The position numbers and the translations under genes are program-made. This document shows positions 1 through 12,100 of a DNA stretch of 64,000 bases, piece by piece. The DNA is taken from assembly GCA_947000775.1 (NCBI GenBank), contig CAMQGK010000637.1, positions 26,769,501 to 26,833,500 of the forward strand, given 5' to 3'. The first letter of the stretch is position 1, and each line of letters starts with the position of its first letter. The notes beneath the pieces were generated by a model. It was given only the letters and a program-made list of their open reading frames with translations, was not told the DNA's origin and did no database searches. This DNA comes from Pterois miles (Eukaryota; Chordata; Actinopteri; Perciformes; Scorpaenidae).

Positions 1-56
<56 letters not shown>
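1..56. repeat. (GT)n microsatellite
   Basis: Pure GT run from about position 3 to 54, cut by the window edge. The rest of 57-464 shows no gene or repeat that I recognise. Confidence 0.95.
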
Positions 57-464
57 ATGTGTGTGTGGAAGCAGGCGCTCTTTGCCAGGCTAAAGATCTC
101 CTAGCAACAAGGACCCCTGTTTCTATAAAAGGTGCAGGTGAGTTTATACCTGACAGATGGCCACGAAAACACAGCGTCAAGCGGCCCTGCGGCCCCCACG
201 CAGATGTTGTCTCTTATTCTGGCTGATTAGACCTCAGCTCAGGTTGAAGGTGGGGCTATACTGGGAATTATGACGTCGCTAAACTTTGCGCACTCACAAT
301 AATTTAATCCGCTCTATTTGGTTGCGCCAGTGTGCTGCTGGTTATGTACTAACACAGGTGTGGAAACCTGCTCAAACAGAGTGCAGGCTGCATATGAAGG
401 GGCAGCTATGACTTGGTATCTAGCAGTAGTAGTATTTAGTCTTATTTTATTATCTCCCTCTCCC

Positions 465-794
465 TTAAAGGGATAGTTTGGATTATTTGAGGAGGGGTTG
501 TGTGATGTACTTATCCATAGTGTATTACCTACAGTAGACGGCAGTCAGTGCGTCCCCAAGCAGACAGGACTAATGTACTGCTGTGGACGGGGGCAGCAGC
601 AAAACATAACAGACACCTGTGTACACTACCTTTAGAACATTTTCACCACATTACTTTGGCCTTTCTGTCGGGGAACTAAAGCCGCCATCTGTGTTCTCTT
701 CAGTGCCACCAGACTCCGTTGATAAAAACAGATATTTTACCTCACAGGACACAGAAGTTACTGGTCAGTTGGTGAATCCAAACTAACCCTTTAA
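465..794. mobile_element. TTAA-ended MITE, family 'TTAAAGGGATAG'
   Basis: 330-bp element with terminal inverted repeats: TTAAAGGGATAGTTTGGATT at the left and ATCCAAACTAACCCTTTAA at the right. The ends include TTAA, the target site used by piggyBac-type transposases. No coding capacity. A partial relative begins at 41661. Confidence 0.85.
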
Positions 795-2040
795 AACATT
801 ACAATAACACAAACAAACTAACCGATCCATAATCTGTGGAATGTTGAGATCGGTGGCTAACAAACTAGCCATCACTCTGGCGCCATCTTGTGAAAACATT
901 TGATTTCCAAGCAAATGCTGACCATTTGCTGAAGCCGAAGAATTTTAAGTATTTCAAGAAGAAGAAATGTTTGAATCCACAAAGAAGCCAAAGTCTTTGG
1001 GTGTTTTCTAAAATGTGAATATACTCTATGCCTCAATACAGAATTGGTAAGGTTATGATATCCACCGTGAGCAGAAGGGAGTTAGCGGTTTTATTAGAAA
1101 TACCAGCATGTTCTCATCCCAACTCGTCACAAGTGAGGCTTTGTCAGATGCTTCAGTGTCACTTCTCAGTTGCATTAAACATGCTTAATGTTGTGAAAGA
1201 AGAACACTTGCTTAGGTTTAGGAAACAAAACCACTATGGTAAGAAAAAAACTTAAAATTACTTATTATTTGTAGAGTGAAAATGTGACGACGTTGTGAAC
1301 ATGGGACACAAAAACTGATTGTAACATGAAAGTGAAACTTAATGCACGTGACACAAACAGCAGCCTCCTGAAAGATGAAATTGTTGTTTGTTGGCCCCAT
1401 CCACCTCCCCTCCTCCTGAGTCTATTTCACACTTCAATGCTCATTATCAACACGGAAACAAGACTTTCATTCAAACTAGCTGAAAAGGTGAGAAGACACA
1501 AGAGACACAAGGTTTTCAGCCGGCAGTGTGACTAAACCGACCAATAGACCAACTTCTATCCTCTAATCTGATGGTCCGTTTGTGTGTGTTTGAGGGTGTG
1601 TCTTGTGCTCTACTGCTATCTGTCATATGACCATTTCTGTGCACTGAAAACACACACAGGAACACGCACACGGCAGCTTGTGATGGTCATATGTTAGAGA
1701 CAGCGTTAAGCAGAACAAACACACTCTTCACCTCCTTCAGCTGCAGAACGAATGCAACCTGCTGAGTTTGGGAAACTTCAGTTATATTATTATTATTATT
1801 ATTATTATTATTATCCAGAAGATTTTCTTCTGTTTCTGCAGCAACGGACGGGTCTGCTTGAACGTACTACAGCAGCCTCCATTTATCAGTAGTATGAGTG
1901 AAACAGTGACAGAGGGAACGGTGAGGTTACTGAAAATATGTATTGGCTGTAAATGGTTGCACTTCAGCCGCACTCATTCAGAGGTTATGAAATTATGAGG
2001 TCACCACTGAAGATTTGCCAATAACTTCTAGTCTATATTT
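795..2040. other. intron sequence, no gene
   Basis: Nothing recognisable as coding. It contains an ATT trinucleotide run at 1784-1814 and a short 'TTAGGTTTAGGAAACAAAACCA' type dispersed fish repeat near 1213-1235. Confidence 0.6.
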
Positions 2041-2108
2041 CATGAGACCTTTATGTTCAGAATACGGGAATGGGCCAACTGAAGCCTCTACCATGTGCCA
2101 AGCATGTT

Positions 2109-2938
2109 GACCTGGGCGTTAAATGGCCCGCGGGATGGACCCAGCACTCGTGATGGTTCTGTCCAGCCCAGGAGGTCTCGGACAAATCACACAATTTTAG
2201 TTACAAAGCTAAAAAAACAAAGAGTAAAGAAAACAGTTTTGTTTTGAAATGCTTGTGTATTGTTAGTGAGCTTCTTCCCGTCACACTTAACATTGATGTA
2301 AATTGACGTAAGTGATGTTTTAAGTAGCGTCACCTGCTGAAGCTGCACATCTGTAATAAGTCATAGACTGATAAGTCATTTTTTGCGGAGGCTGGCGGTA
2401 AAGCTGTGAGCTTAGTTTGCAACAAACATGGCTGAATAGAAAACAACTACAGCCATCACTTTGAGACAAAACATGCAGAAAAATCCAGAAACCTGAAGGA
2501 GATGAGAAGGAGAGGACAGCCGAGGGGCTGCTGGCTGAGATACTAAAGCAGAGAGGACTTTACAAAGCTGCATGAACCAAAGAAGGAAATGGAAGTGTTA
2601 ATGTTAAGTTAAATGTTAAATTTAAGTGTTGATGTTAAGTTAAATGTTGTGTTACTGTTGACTTAAATTTTAAATGTAACTGTTAATGTTACGTTAAATG
2701 TTAAGTTTTGTTAATGGACACATTACTACTCTAGACTCCTCCATATGATGTAGTGTTCTTAATATAATAATAATAATATGCTGTTTGTAGTGATTTTCAC
2801 TATAATAAATGCTGAAAAATTAGTGCCCAGTATGTTTTCTCTAGTGATTAAATAGAGGTTAATTCTGACAGTGTTTGTTTCGGCAACAATCTGGGTTTCT
2901 CATGTGCCCCCCCCAGGAACAATAACTGCCCAGCCCTG
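2109..2938 (+). mobile_element. nested hAT-like element 'X' copy 1
   Basis: About 830 bp. The right end reads in reverse CAGGGCTGGGCAGTTATTG and the left end GACCTGGGCGTTAAATGG; the copy at 47766-48464 is in the opposite orientation with matching ends. CAGGG-type termini are typical of hAT non-autonomous elements. It contains the internal AT-rich minisatellite at 2590-2710. Confidence 0.65.
2590..2710. repeat. internal minisatellite of element X (TTAATGTTAAGTTAAATGTT unit)
   Basis: Degenerate tandem units of roughly 30 bp built from GTTAATGTTAAGTTAAATGTT. The same repeat occurs in inverse orientation at 48020-48170 inside the second copy. Confidence 0.75.
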
Positions 2939-3291
2939 GTACAGAAGGACTACAGGTGCCGATGTGAAAACGTGACTGATCCTCTTTAGAGCCAACTCTG
3001 GTAAGAGTAGTGTATTGGAGCAGAAGTGCAAAGCGAGTAGTGAAGCAAGAGAGAGAGAGAGAGAGAGACGGGCGGCGGCAACAGCAGAGAGTAACGTTAA
3101 TGACTCCAGCCCAAGCAGGAAACGTTAACAGTGTTTGGTTTGTCTGTTCTGGGCTACTGTAGAAACAACGGTGCAACATGGTGGATCTGTGAAATGAACC
3201 TGCTCCCCCATAAATGGTTCATTTCTTTTTTAAGGTTAATGTTCACTTTCTGCCAATACATCCCCCTAAATGTTATGCACTGTCCCTTTAA

Positions 3292-4395
3292 AACAATAAT
3301 GAGTGACAGAAAAAGTTGAGGAAATTTACATAACTGATACTGCAATACGGTTAGACTACAAACAGTAAAAGGAAATACAAAAACATTTGTAAGGAAAGAG
3401 AGAAAATGTTAAAAAAAAAAAAAAAAAAACCTTGCCAGCTGGGTTTATTATAGAGATTACCATTAATTTGAAAAATCAGTCATTTTTATAGTCCTATAAC
3501 TTCTGTCTCACACACAGACTTGTGAAAGTGTTTGCCAGGGCGTGAAAACTGCTGACATAAACCAGAGTGACAGTGCATGCATTATGTGGAAATATGTTTG
3601 ATAGTCAGGGACCACCAACCCCGTCTCCGAGGAATTACTCTCATATGCAACTCATCTGCAATACTTTCATCCGCTGGCAACATTTTGTTCCAGCGCAAGT
3701 AGTTACGTGCTTTATTTTTATAAAGCAGCGCCTGACTTCAATCCCGAAGAACAGAGCTTTATGTCCTGTCTTCAGGTCAGATTTGACTTTTTCAATATAA
3801 AAAGAAGACAGAGATCTTTCCCTAAACTTCGGTGTTTTGAGTTGCCCAAACATCACCATGAAACATTTTAATCACGCTTTACTTGCCAGAAGCTATTATT
3901 CTGGGGGAAACTACTACTACGACAGTGAACATTATGCAGACATGATCAAATGAATATTTTGTGGAGACAATTAAGAAACATAATCTGGAGGGATTTAGCT
4001 AATGCCAAAGATTTATGCATAAATATTTTTCTTACGAAGGCAGTGTAGCATTTCTATCATTCAAGTTCCTAAAACGGTTAATTTAGCTAAATACCGTATA
4101 ATAGTATCATGACTTCAGCTAGAGATGCTCCAGCGATGTTGTCACAGCTAAAAATATAAGAGCTAACAGTCTTCAAGCTGCTGAACAGAGTCCACTACCA
4201 TCACTTTCATTTGAACACTTTCTGTGAACTGGAAAGCTCAAGCACAGTTTGCTTGTAACATTTGAATTTCCTGCTTATCCGTACGAAATTCAGCAGATGT
4301 TATATCATAAAAAAGACAAAGCTACATTTTGTTCTTCACTATTAATACTACTAATACTAATACTGAATTCCCTCAAGATGTTCCTGACGAACAAT
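3292..4395. other. intron sequence, no gene
   Basis: Includes a 19-bp poly(A) at 3411-3429. I see no coding segment or clear repeat family. Confidence 0.5.
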
Positions 4396-4774
4396 TAGAC
4401 CGTTATCAGCTCATTAAATAAGTGCTATCAGTCGTTATAAGCCTCATGGATGTGGGTCAGAAGAGGCCTGCTACACCTACTACATCAAACAGCAAACAGG
4501 TTCAATTTAGCGAACTAGATCATATTTTGACTTAAAATAACTACGTTTGCAAAGTTAAAGTTGGGTGAACACAACATCCATCACCTCCGACCATCATCCT
4601 ATATGTAACTTCTGCTTTGGCTCCTGGTCGATAGAGGTTGCTGTTGTGATCTTTTATTCCTTCTTACAGTGATTGAACACGTGAACAGTAGGTGTAGCAG
4701 GCCCCTTCTGACCCACATCTATGGTGCTTTTAACCACTGACAACACCCATTTATTGACCTGATAACAGTCTAAC
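4396..4774. mobile_element. foldback element with ~88-bp inverted arms
   Basis: The left arm 4396-4485 (TTAGACCGTTATCAGCTCAT ... GGGTCAGAAGAGGCCTGCTA) is inverted at 4687-4772 (TAGCAGGCCCCTTCTGACCC ... GATAACAGTCTAA). The loop is about 200 bp. The arms differ at scattered positions. The right arm was the insertion site of the next element. Confidence 0.75.
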
Positions 4775-5708
4775 CAAGGGGTGTCACAATACCAGAAATT
4801 CAGTAGTTGATACCAGCGAAATTTCATGATTCTTGATACCAATTCAATACTATGATAAAAAACAGTAAAACTATGAATCCCATTTTCTTCAACATCCACT
4901 CCTTTATTACCATTTGTTTTTTGTTAGGAAGTTGAACAGCTCATAATTCCCTCTCTGTTATCTCTTTGATAATGCTGTGAAAACATCTCCTTTAAACGGT
5001 ATTGTTCAAGTTTCTTGGCAAAAATTACATGTTACAAGATTACATTTGAACATACCAAGAAAAGAGAGCTTGAACACATCAGAATGTGAATCAATGGCAC
5101 CTCTCATATTGAAATCGGCAGGACGAGAACTAGCTAACGTTAGCTGTTAGCAGCTCGTAAGCCGCACAGTCCTGCAGACCTTGTTCAGAATGGAGCATTA
5201 AGATGATGGAGTAGAAGCACTGCTGGGTCTTTGTGGTAATCACTTGCTGGTGCTCATTCATTATTGGGCTCATTCAAAGGGCTCACTGCATCCCTCAAAA
5301 ATAATCTGTAGTGTTTGAACAAATTTAAAATGGCTTCATTTTACATGGCAACAATTGTTTAAAGTGGCGCGAACAGCGCTTTGCAACCAACATATGTCTT
5401 CATCATAGTCACTGCCAGCATGCAGCAGTCAACAGATGCATGCTGTACTTTTGTAATTTTGATGTAGCATCCCACCCATGCAATGAGAAAGATTGAATGA
5501 TCACAATAGAGCATTACTGGGGGAAGAAATAGGGTGCGTTCGATAGTGGACGTGTCGATAGTGAGTTTGCTGCTTCCCAAACACATTTTCTATCACCACT
5601 GGGACATCATTAGTCTTGAACCCCGATCCCTGGTGCCTACAGTACTGTAGAAAAACAAGTATCGTGGCATCAATTTGATACCGAGTTATCGGTTCTTGTG
5701 ACCTCTCT
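4775..5708. mobile_element. hAT-type non-autonomous transposon with 8-bp target duplication
   Basis: Inverted ends CAAGGGGTGTCACAA and TTGTGACCTCTCT flank 934 bp; further in, TAGTTGATACCA and TTGATACCGA continue the inverted repeat. The element is bracketed by AGTCTAAC at 4767-4774 and 5709-5716, an 8-bp duplication as hAT transposases make. No transposase frame is visible inside. Confidence 0.85.
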
Positions 5709-5717
5709 AGTCTAACC

Positions 5718-7104
5718 GGCTGATCCTGACATATCGCATTCACGAGACTGGGAGGGGTCGGACAGACAACCTGAAAACATAATGCCTCCGGCCACGGCCG
5801 TCCTGGAGGCATAAAAACAGTCAGATATTGGAAGCTGCACCAAATACAGTGTCTTCCTGTAGTGGAACCATAGAAAAACAAGCCCTCATGTCCCAAGTCT
5901 GAATAGAGGACTACACTGGTGTTACCTCCTCATAACACATCTCAGTCTCAGCCCGGTTTAAACAGCTACTTAGATGTCTTTCTATATATCAGAGCCACAT
6001 CATGGAAACACAAAGTGGTCCAAGCAGAGCAGTTGCAGTATTACGTCACCTTGCATGTGTTTACAAAGAGTACACACAGCTACAGCGTGAGTGCAGCAGC
6101 GCTGTAATGCACAAACATGAGCGTCCACATGAAGATGCTCATTATGTGACCGTTCTGACCACGTGCTCGGCTCCGATGCTGCAGTGCAGGTTATGAGAGG
6201 TTTAACACTAAGAACTTTAGGTGTTTGGTGTTTGTTTGCATGGGAGCAGAACAGCATCACAGAAACCAGTCGAACCAGCCGGAGAGTAAAAGATCAGCTG
6301 AAACACATAATGTCTGAGCCACAGTCCTACTCCACTGCCTGCTGCTCTAATGTACAAGAAAACACTCAAACCAAACATTTAATTCAAAAACACATAATAA
6401 AAAATTTATATTTTTTAAATACAAACTTTTTAAATACACACTTTGTAAACTATGCTCCAAAATCATAAGAGGTGTAGGCTCTGTAAACATTTCTAAGCAG
6501 CTGATAACCTATTTACTGTAAATTGGCTTATAATTAGAGACTTTTTTTTATTGTCATAAATTCACATATATTTTAGCATCTCTTGTGCATGTTTAAGGTG
6601 TTGCTTTCTTGTATCATATTTGTGAATGCAAATGAATGTGGTTTTGTGATTCTTTCATGTAAATGGAAATGAGCATTGACACTGCATTGTGCTGAATGAA
6701 TAATCCCTGGCTCCATAAAAAAATATTTTAAATATTATTATTATTATGGGTGCAAACACCTCAATCACAGACACGCTGTCTAAGCTTTAAAACATGTTCC
6801 AATGGCAACACACCAGCAGGGCAGTCAGGGCAAAACACTTCATTATGGTCAACATACAGTATATGGGATGCTGCTGGATGTGTCAATAGGCAACATGTTA
6901 GCATTACTAACTATCAGACAGTGATATGTGATGGGCTGTGTAACTATTTTAATGTTTTCTTGCCAAACGTCTCTTATTATAGTACACCCGGTTTATAAAT
7001 AACTGATTTTATGGGTAAGAATGATGACAAAACAGTCCGACTCTCCTCAGAAAGCTGCTAAATGCTGGATAATTTCCCCTCTTGTTGCAGGTACACCATT
7101 TAGG
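5718..7104. other. intron sequence, no gene
   Basis: No coding exon recognised. An AT-rich section lies at 6380-6740. Confidence 0.5.
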
Positions 7105-7265
7105 TACATGCAATTCACACTACAAAACTTCAAAAGTCACTGAGCTGATCACACCACGCGACTAACTGTCTTGTAATCGGACGTGTTGAAGTCGTCGTGG
7201 ATTTCACACTACAGGACTGACCGGTGACAGGAGGTCACACACTGTAAGATCTTTCACCAGGAGGA
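7105..7265. mobile_element. dispersed repeat fragment (ACACTACA... family)
   Basis: Shares ACTGTCTTGTAATCGGACGT-like sequence and TTTCACACTACAGGACTGAC with 51755-51870 (TGCTGTCTTGTAATCACGAG, TTTTCACACTACATGACTGC). The two copies differ at many positions, so it is old. Confidence 0.6.
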
Positions 7266-8123
7266 ATCCCGATGAGCATGTCTGGTCACAAAAACACACA
7301 GGCGTAGTCACACATCTTTACTATTTCCCTTATGTCTGTGTTGCAGATGCAACATATACAGTAAAGTCCCTACACTGTTGAATGTATTATAACAGGTGAG
7401 CCCTCAACCCGTATCTCCCGCTCTCATTGGCTGTAGCTCCCTGACAGGTCCAGATGTACAGCAGGCTAGTTATCTGGAAGGTGTCTGCGATGCACTGGCA
7501 AGCCTCTCGACTTGTGTCTTTTAACAGTTCACACATTGCATTTGGACGCTGATGTGCGAGCGCCGAGCCAACGCAGATTTACCTCTTATCTGGGGATTTT
7601 GTCTAGGCGCTCCAAAAGCTGCGAGAAGAAAATCAGGGCTAAAACTGAGTCGTAGACTGTAGCAGAAACTCGTACTGTGATTCCAACTCTGATTTTACAG
7701 AAGTAATTAACGATAACGATAATATACAGGCCAAACAAACAAAGAAAAACAAAGGCATGAAGTTAAGAAAATTCAGAAATATCAGGTCATTTACAGATTT
7801 CTAGCGTCCTTATTTAACTGTCACTGCTGCACTAAACACACATAATCTTATCTGATCTTGGCTTTTTGTAAAGTTGACTTTTAATGCACAAACTATGTAA
7901 AATGTGTGTTTGTTACTGTCAGTGGGCCGTGGTGTGGATGGAGTGTGCTGCATTTTACCAGCAGAATAACAGCATTAGAGTGTTTACACTGTTTACCTAG
8001 TGCGTCTGCCCTCTAATCTGAATCAAACTGTGCTTGTGGACATTCACATTTTATTTATCCCGTTCCTCTCAGTGGCCGCTAATGGTCTGTTTCCTGTCTG
8101 TCTGCCTGGCACACACAACACAC

Positions 8124-8150
8124 AAAACACACACACACACACACACACAC
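8124..8150. repeat. (CA)n microsatellite
   Basis: Short CA run. 7266-8790 otherwise shows no gene or named repeat. Confidence 0.8.
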
Positions 8151-8830
8151 CCTGTTTAACCATTAACCTCCCCAATCACACACACAGACACACTCTCCCT
8201 CCTGCAGTCCAGTTTTACAACACGCTAAGTGAAACTCAACAGCACGAATGATCTGGATTAGCATCTGAATCAGTGGCGAAACCTCAACAGTGACCAACAA
8301 CAAGCAAACACTTTCTTACATGAAGAAGCAACTCAACTGCTTGGAGGAGGGCTGCATGTTACTCTTTTCACAGTCTTCATTACTTGATATGAGAGTTGAA
8401 TTTTTACACCAGCGGATGCCTAAGTGAAAGCTCACACAGATCTTCAGTGCACAAAAGCTGTCTTTTCTCTCAGCGGCTCCATTTGTGCAAAACGTCAAGT
8501 CAAAACTGTGTGCAGATATTTGGTTTATATTGATATTTCAACATGTATTACAACAGGATCAGTTCTATCAATCACTAATATATAAATGAGTGGTAGAGCA
8601 TTTGGCGATATGGTCGTACACAAAGGAAATCAGAGGTAATGTTTCTACATGCATCTAAAAATCATCACCGTAGAGGATCAGTGGACTCTTTTTATTTCAC
8701 TGTATTCTACCTGCAGCATTTTTACTTCTGTGACAAAATTAAGCAAAGTACTTGAGTTAAACATGACGACTTCCAGACAATATAAAGTGTAATTTTAGTG
8801 ACAGCGTGCAGCCCAGCAGTTTGTACTCAC

Positions 8831-8969
8831 TCTGCTGCTCTCTTTGAACAGTTTAAAGCTCATCCACTTTGGCATGTCGATCTCTCCTCTGCTGTCTCCC
8901 TCTCTCTCTGTCGCTCTCTCGGTCTCTGACAACTCCCTCGTTTGTGTCTTTGCCACACACACAAACACG

Positions 8970-9014
<45 letters not shown>

Positions 9015-9025
9015 CAAACAACCAT
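8831..9025 (-). CDS. speculative alternative first exon (start codon 8873-8875, donor at 8830)
   Basis: On the minus strand a GA-rich stretch leads to gcgac/gatcgac-ATG, giving MPKWMSFKLFKESSR before a strong donor, AGCAGA|gtgagt. The ATG has a purine at -3. The exon ends in phase 0, as would be needed to splice to the kalirin SH3 exon that follows DSDK in phase 0. The frame is also open upstream through an (RE)n-coding GA repeat to a Met at 9025. I do not recognise the peptide. Nothing but position, start context, donor and phase supports it. Confidence 0.2.
8967..9012. repeat. (CT)n microsatellite
   Basis: CT run on the plus strand (GA on the minus strand), lying in the 5' leader of the speculative first exon at 8831-9025. 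Confidence 0.9.
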
Positions 9026-9124
9026 AGCTTTGTATTAGATGGGGACGGCACTGTGCCTGATGTGTGTGTGCTCACATTTCTCCCCTCCCTGGAAGCTACT
9101 GGGGCACTGAAAACACTATCCAGG

Positions 9125-9128
<4 letters not shown>

Positions 9129-9185
<57 letters not shown>
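9129..9185. repeat. (GT)n microsatellite
   Basis: About 28 GT units. The open frames across it on both strands are repeat-derived. Confidence 0.95.
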
Positions 9186-9186
<1 letters not shown>

Positions 9187-9199
9187 AGACACAGAAGTC

Positions 9200-12100
9200 A
9201 TATGACCAGCAGATGGCTACTGTACGGCTTCAGTCTGAACCTGACACTGAATGCATTTGATTCATGAGAACACACACGTGCAAACAATTGCCAGTCAGTG
9301 TAACAGTGTTGTAGCTGAACGCTGGAGCACTTTAAAAAGCACTAAAACACGTAGCATCAGTAGCTCATCTGAAGATGTCACATATTACTTCCTAAGTAGT
9401 TATATTACAATGAAAACACACCAGGCAGCTGCAAAGTCAACTGCATATTGTTCTGCAGCCGGGAGGCGTGTTCATGTGTTTAAGGTGGGAAGAAATTCTT
9501 TGAAACATACAGAAGGTCAATATGTCACAGGTTTCTCAGGACTCTGTTTACCACCAAAAGTTAAATTATCCCAGACTTTTTGTTAGTTGGCCAAACTTTT
9601 CAGAGGCTGCCGGAGCTTTCCAGACTTCGCCACTGCTCTGGTGTGTTCATCAGCATTACTTTATTGTCTTTGAGTCATGACAGTTGCATGAAATCAAGCT
9701 AGGAGACAAGTATGAATAAATAAAAGTGTTACAGCCACATACATTTGGCTGCAAGAAGTGAATCATTTGTTCCATCAGTTTATTTTTTACTGTTAACACT
9801 TGTTTTTCCCGTATATTATTTACTTCAAATTATGTGGAAAAACTAAAATCTGGCGATGAATTAGACTCTCATGGAGGCCACCATTATGTGTGCTGCTATG
9901 CAACTTGTGATTGGTTAGTTTCAGCTGACTACCATCGCATTTTCACTTTGTATACGATGAAACGGCGAGGCAAACAGATGATCGCTGGCCATCAACGCCC
10001 TTCCTGCAGTATATATGAAAACACTTTATACTTCTATTTTCGCCAAAACAATTAAATGTATGGCAATTTTCTTTAGTGCGCCCATGTAAGGATAAATAAG
10101 TATTAAACTGACTGGTATTAATAAGCTCAGACGATTCTTTTATTGGTACTTTTTAACACTTTGTTGTAATTTGTTATCATGCTGCAGCATTTCCTCTGCT
10201 CCGGTGTCGGGGCTGAGCTCCTCCAACTACACTTGTTACTGTTAAGTGCAATAAAAAGGCAATATTTTTTAAATACACCTGTTTAACAAGCATAAACATG
10301 TAAACATGTAGAAAAGCGATATTTCAGTCAGCGTAGTCTCATCTACCACTACTATGTTTACACAAGTACAGCGCACTCAGCTAATAGAGAATTGGTACAA
10401 AAAAAACAAAATCTGACTGTATGTAGTCTTACTGTTTAGCTTAGTTTGACACTTATCTTAAAATTCTTGTGGACTAATCTGTTGGCTCCTCCCTCTATAG
10501 CTGGTACCTGCAGGCTGTGAATCACATCAGGAGGAAGGACTCATACTGATACTGACACTGATACTGACTGATGTTTGTGTTTACTCTAAAATGAGTAAAT
10601 GTTTTGTTCAGTAAGGAGAGAAATATGACTCCATCACTAGTAGCATACTTTTTGAAAAACCTTTTTATTATTATGTTTTATTTTATACTTTTCATGCATA
10701 AATTGATGCTTTTGTCAAGGCTATAAATCACAGCCACAATCCACCAAATGGCACCATTTAAAAAAAAAAAAAAAAAAAAAAATCTCTGTAGGGCATGACC
10801 CGTGCCCCGCCTCCAGTTTTTCAGCAACATTCAGTCAAAAAAAAAAAAAAAAATCAAGTCTCACCAGCACCCATACATAGTTGGTTTGATGCAAAAAAAA
10901 CAAAAACAGACAAACAAAAAAAAAAGAAAACAGGCAGTGCTGCCATCTTTAGCTAAAGATATCCATCAGGGAGATTCCCCGTTACTGTGGCCTGTATCCA
11001 ACTGCACAACTACTTTTAGATGCGTTCATGTGACAGCAATCACAAATATGTCACATGTACAGTACTGTATAATGGAAATTAAGTTCTCCTCAGTGCACAA
11101 CATCTGCTATTAAAAACATGAAACCAGAGGGAAGTGATGTGGTATAACTCAACTAAATAACTAAATGTTGGTCTGGCTGTTACTTATTACAGAAAAAAAA
11201 AACAGACTGTCATATAAATGGAAAGTTTCTTGCCATAGAGATCTGTCTGTTTGAGATATGAATCTCTCACATTTGTGCCGCCAAGCAAATACAGAGGAAC
11301 TGAATGACATTTTATTTGCTAAAGATTCAACCAAAGAGTCTACAGCCATGCTAGAAGCTCTGTGACGCTGGACTGTGCACAGCAGTGCTTTGAGCTAAGT
11401 GCTAAGTGATATTAAGGTTCATCCTGAGAGCGACATGATTGTACCAGCTTTCATGGCAGTTCATCAAAAAGCTGTAGAGACATTTCACTCAAATGTCAAC
11501 CTCATGTAACGTACCTGTACCCTCATAGACTAGGTCTTATGAAAAGTTTTTCCTTATTTTTCGCGCAGTTTACTGCGAATGTCCAGCAATGTGACAGTTC
11601 CCGTCTTTTCAACATAAACTTCTGTCTTTACAGGAAACAACTTAGTCAGGTTTAGGCAACAAAATGACTTAGTTAAGTTGAGGGAAAAGATCATGGTTTG
11701 GGTTAAAATAACACCAGAAGTGGTGCTAATTAAACAGGGAAGTTATGTGACAAATAAACCAAAGTTGACTTCCATCTGGTGTCTTTTGGCCCACTCATCC
11801 CCTTGACATCCCTCTTATGCAGCGGTTGTTGCTCTGTACTTCCTGCTTCAGGATTATGTGGATTACATACAAATTGATTTCATGCGATATATAAGAATGA
11901 CGCGTTACTTTTCGTAGGTTTAGCTATAAATGGTGTATGAGAACAACCTGCCTCATGGCGGCTTATTATAAAAAGTCATTAGGATTCATCGTTTGGGGAC
12001 CATAAATTAAATTTAATACCAATTGTGATATTCCAGTCTGGACTAAAGTGGTGTTTTTTTTAATCCACTGTGTCAGCTGGACTTTTTACTTCACTCTGAC

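Larger units (their letters stand above)
2041..3291. mobile_element. TTAA MITE of the 'AGTGTGTAG' family, interrupted by a second element
   Basis: The right end ATGCACTGTCCCTTTAA (to 3291) and the inner segments 2070-2108 (CAACTGAAGCCTCTACC...GTGCCAAG) and 2950-3190 (GTTTGGTTTGTCTGTTCTGG...) match the copy at 47422-48593. The left terminus is not clear. An unrelated element occupies 2109-2938. Confidence 0.65.
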
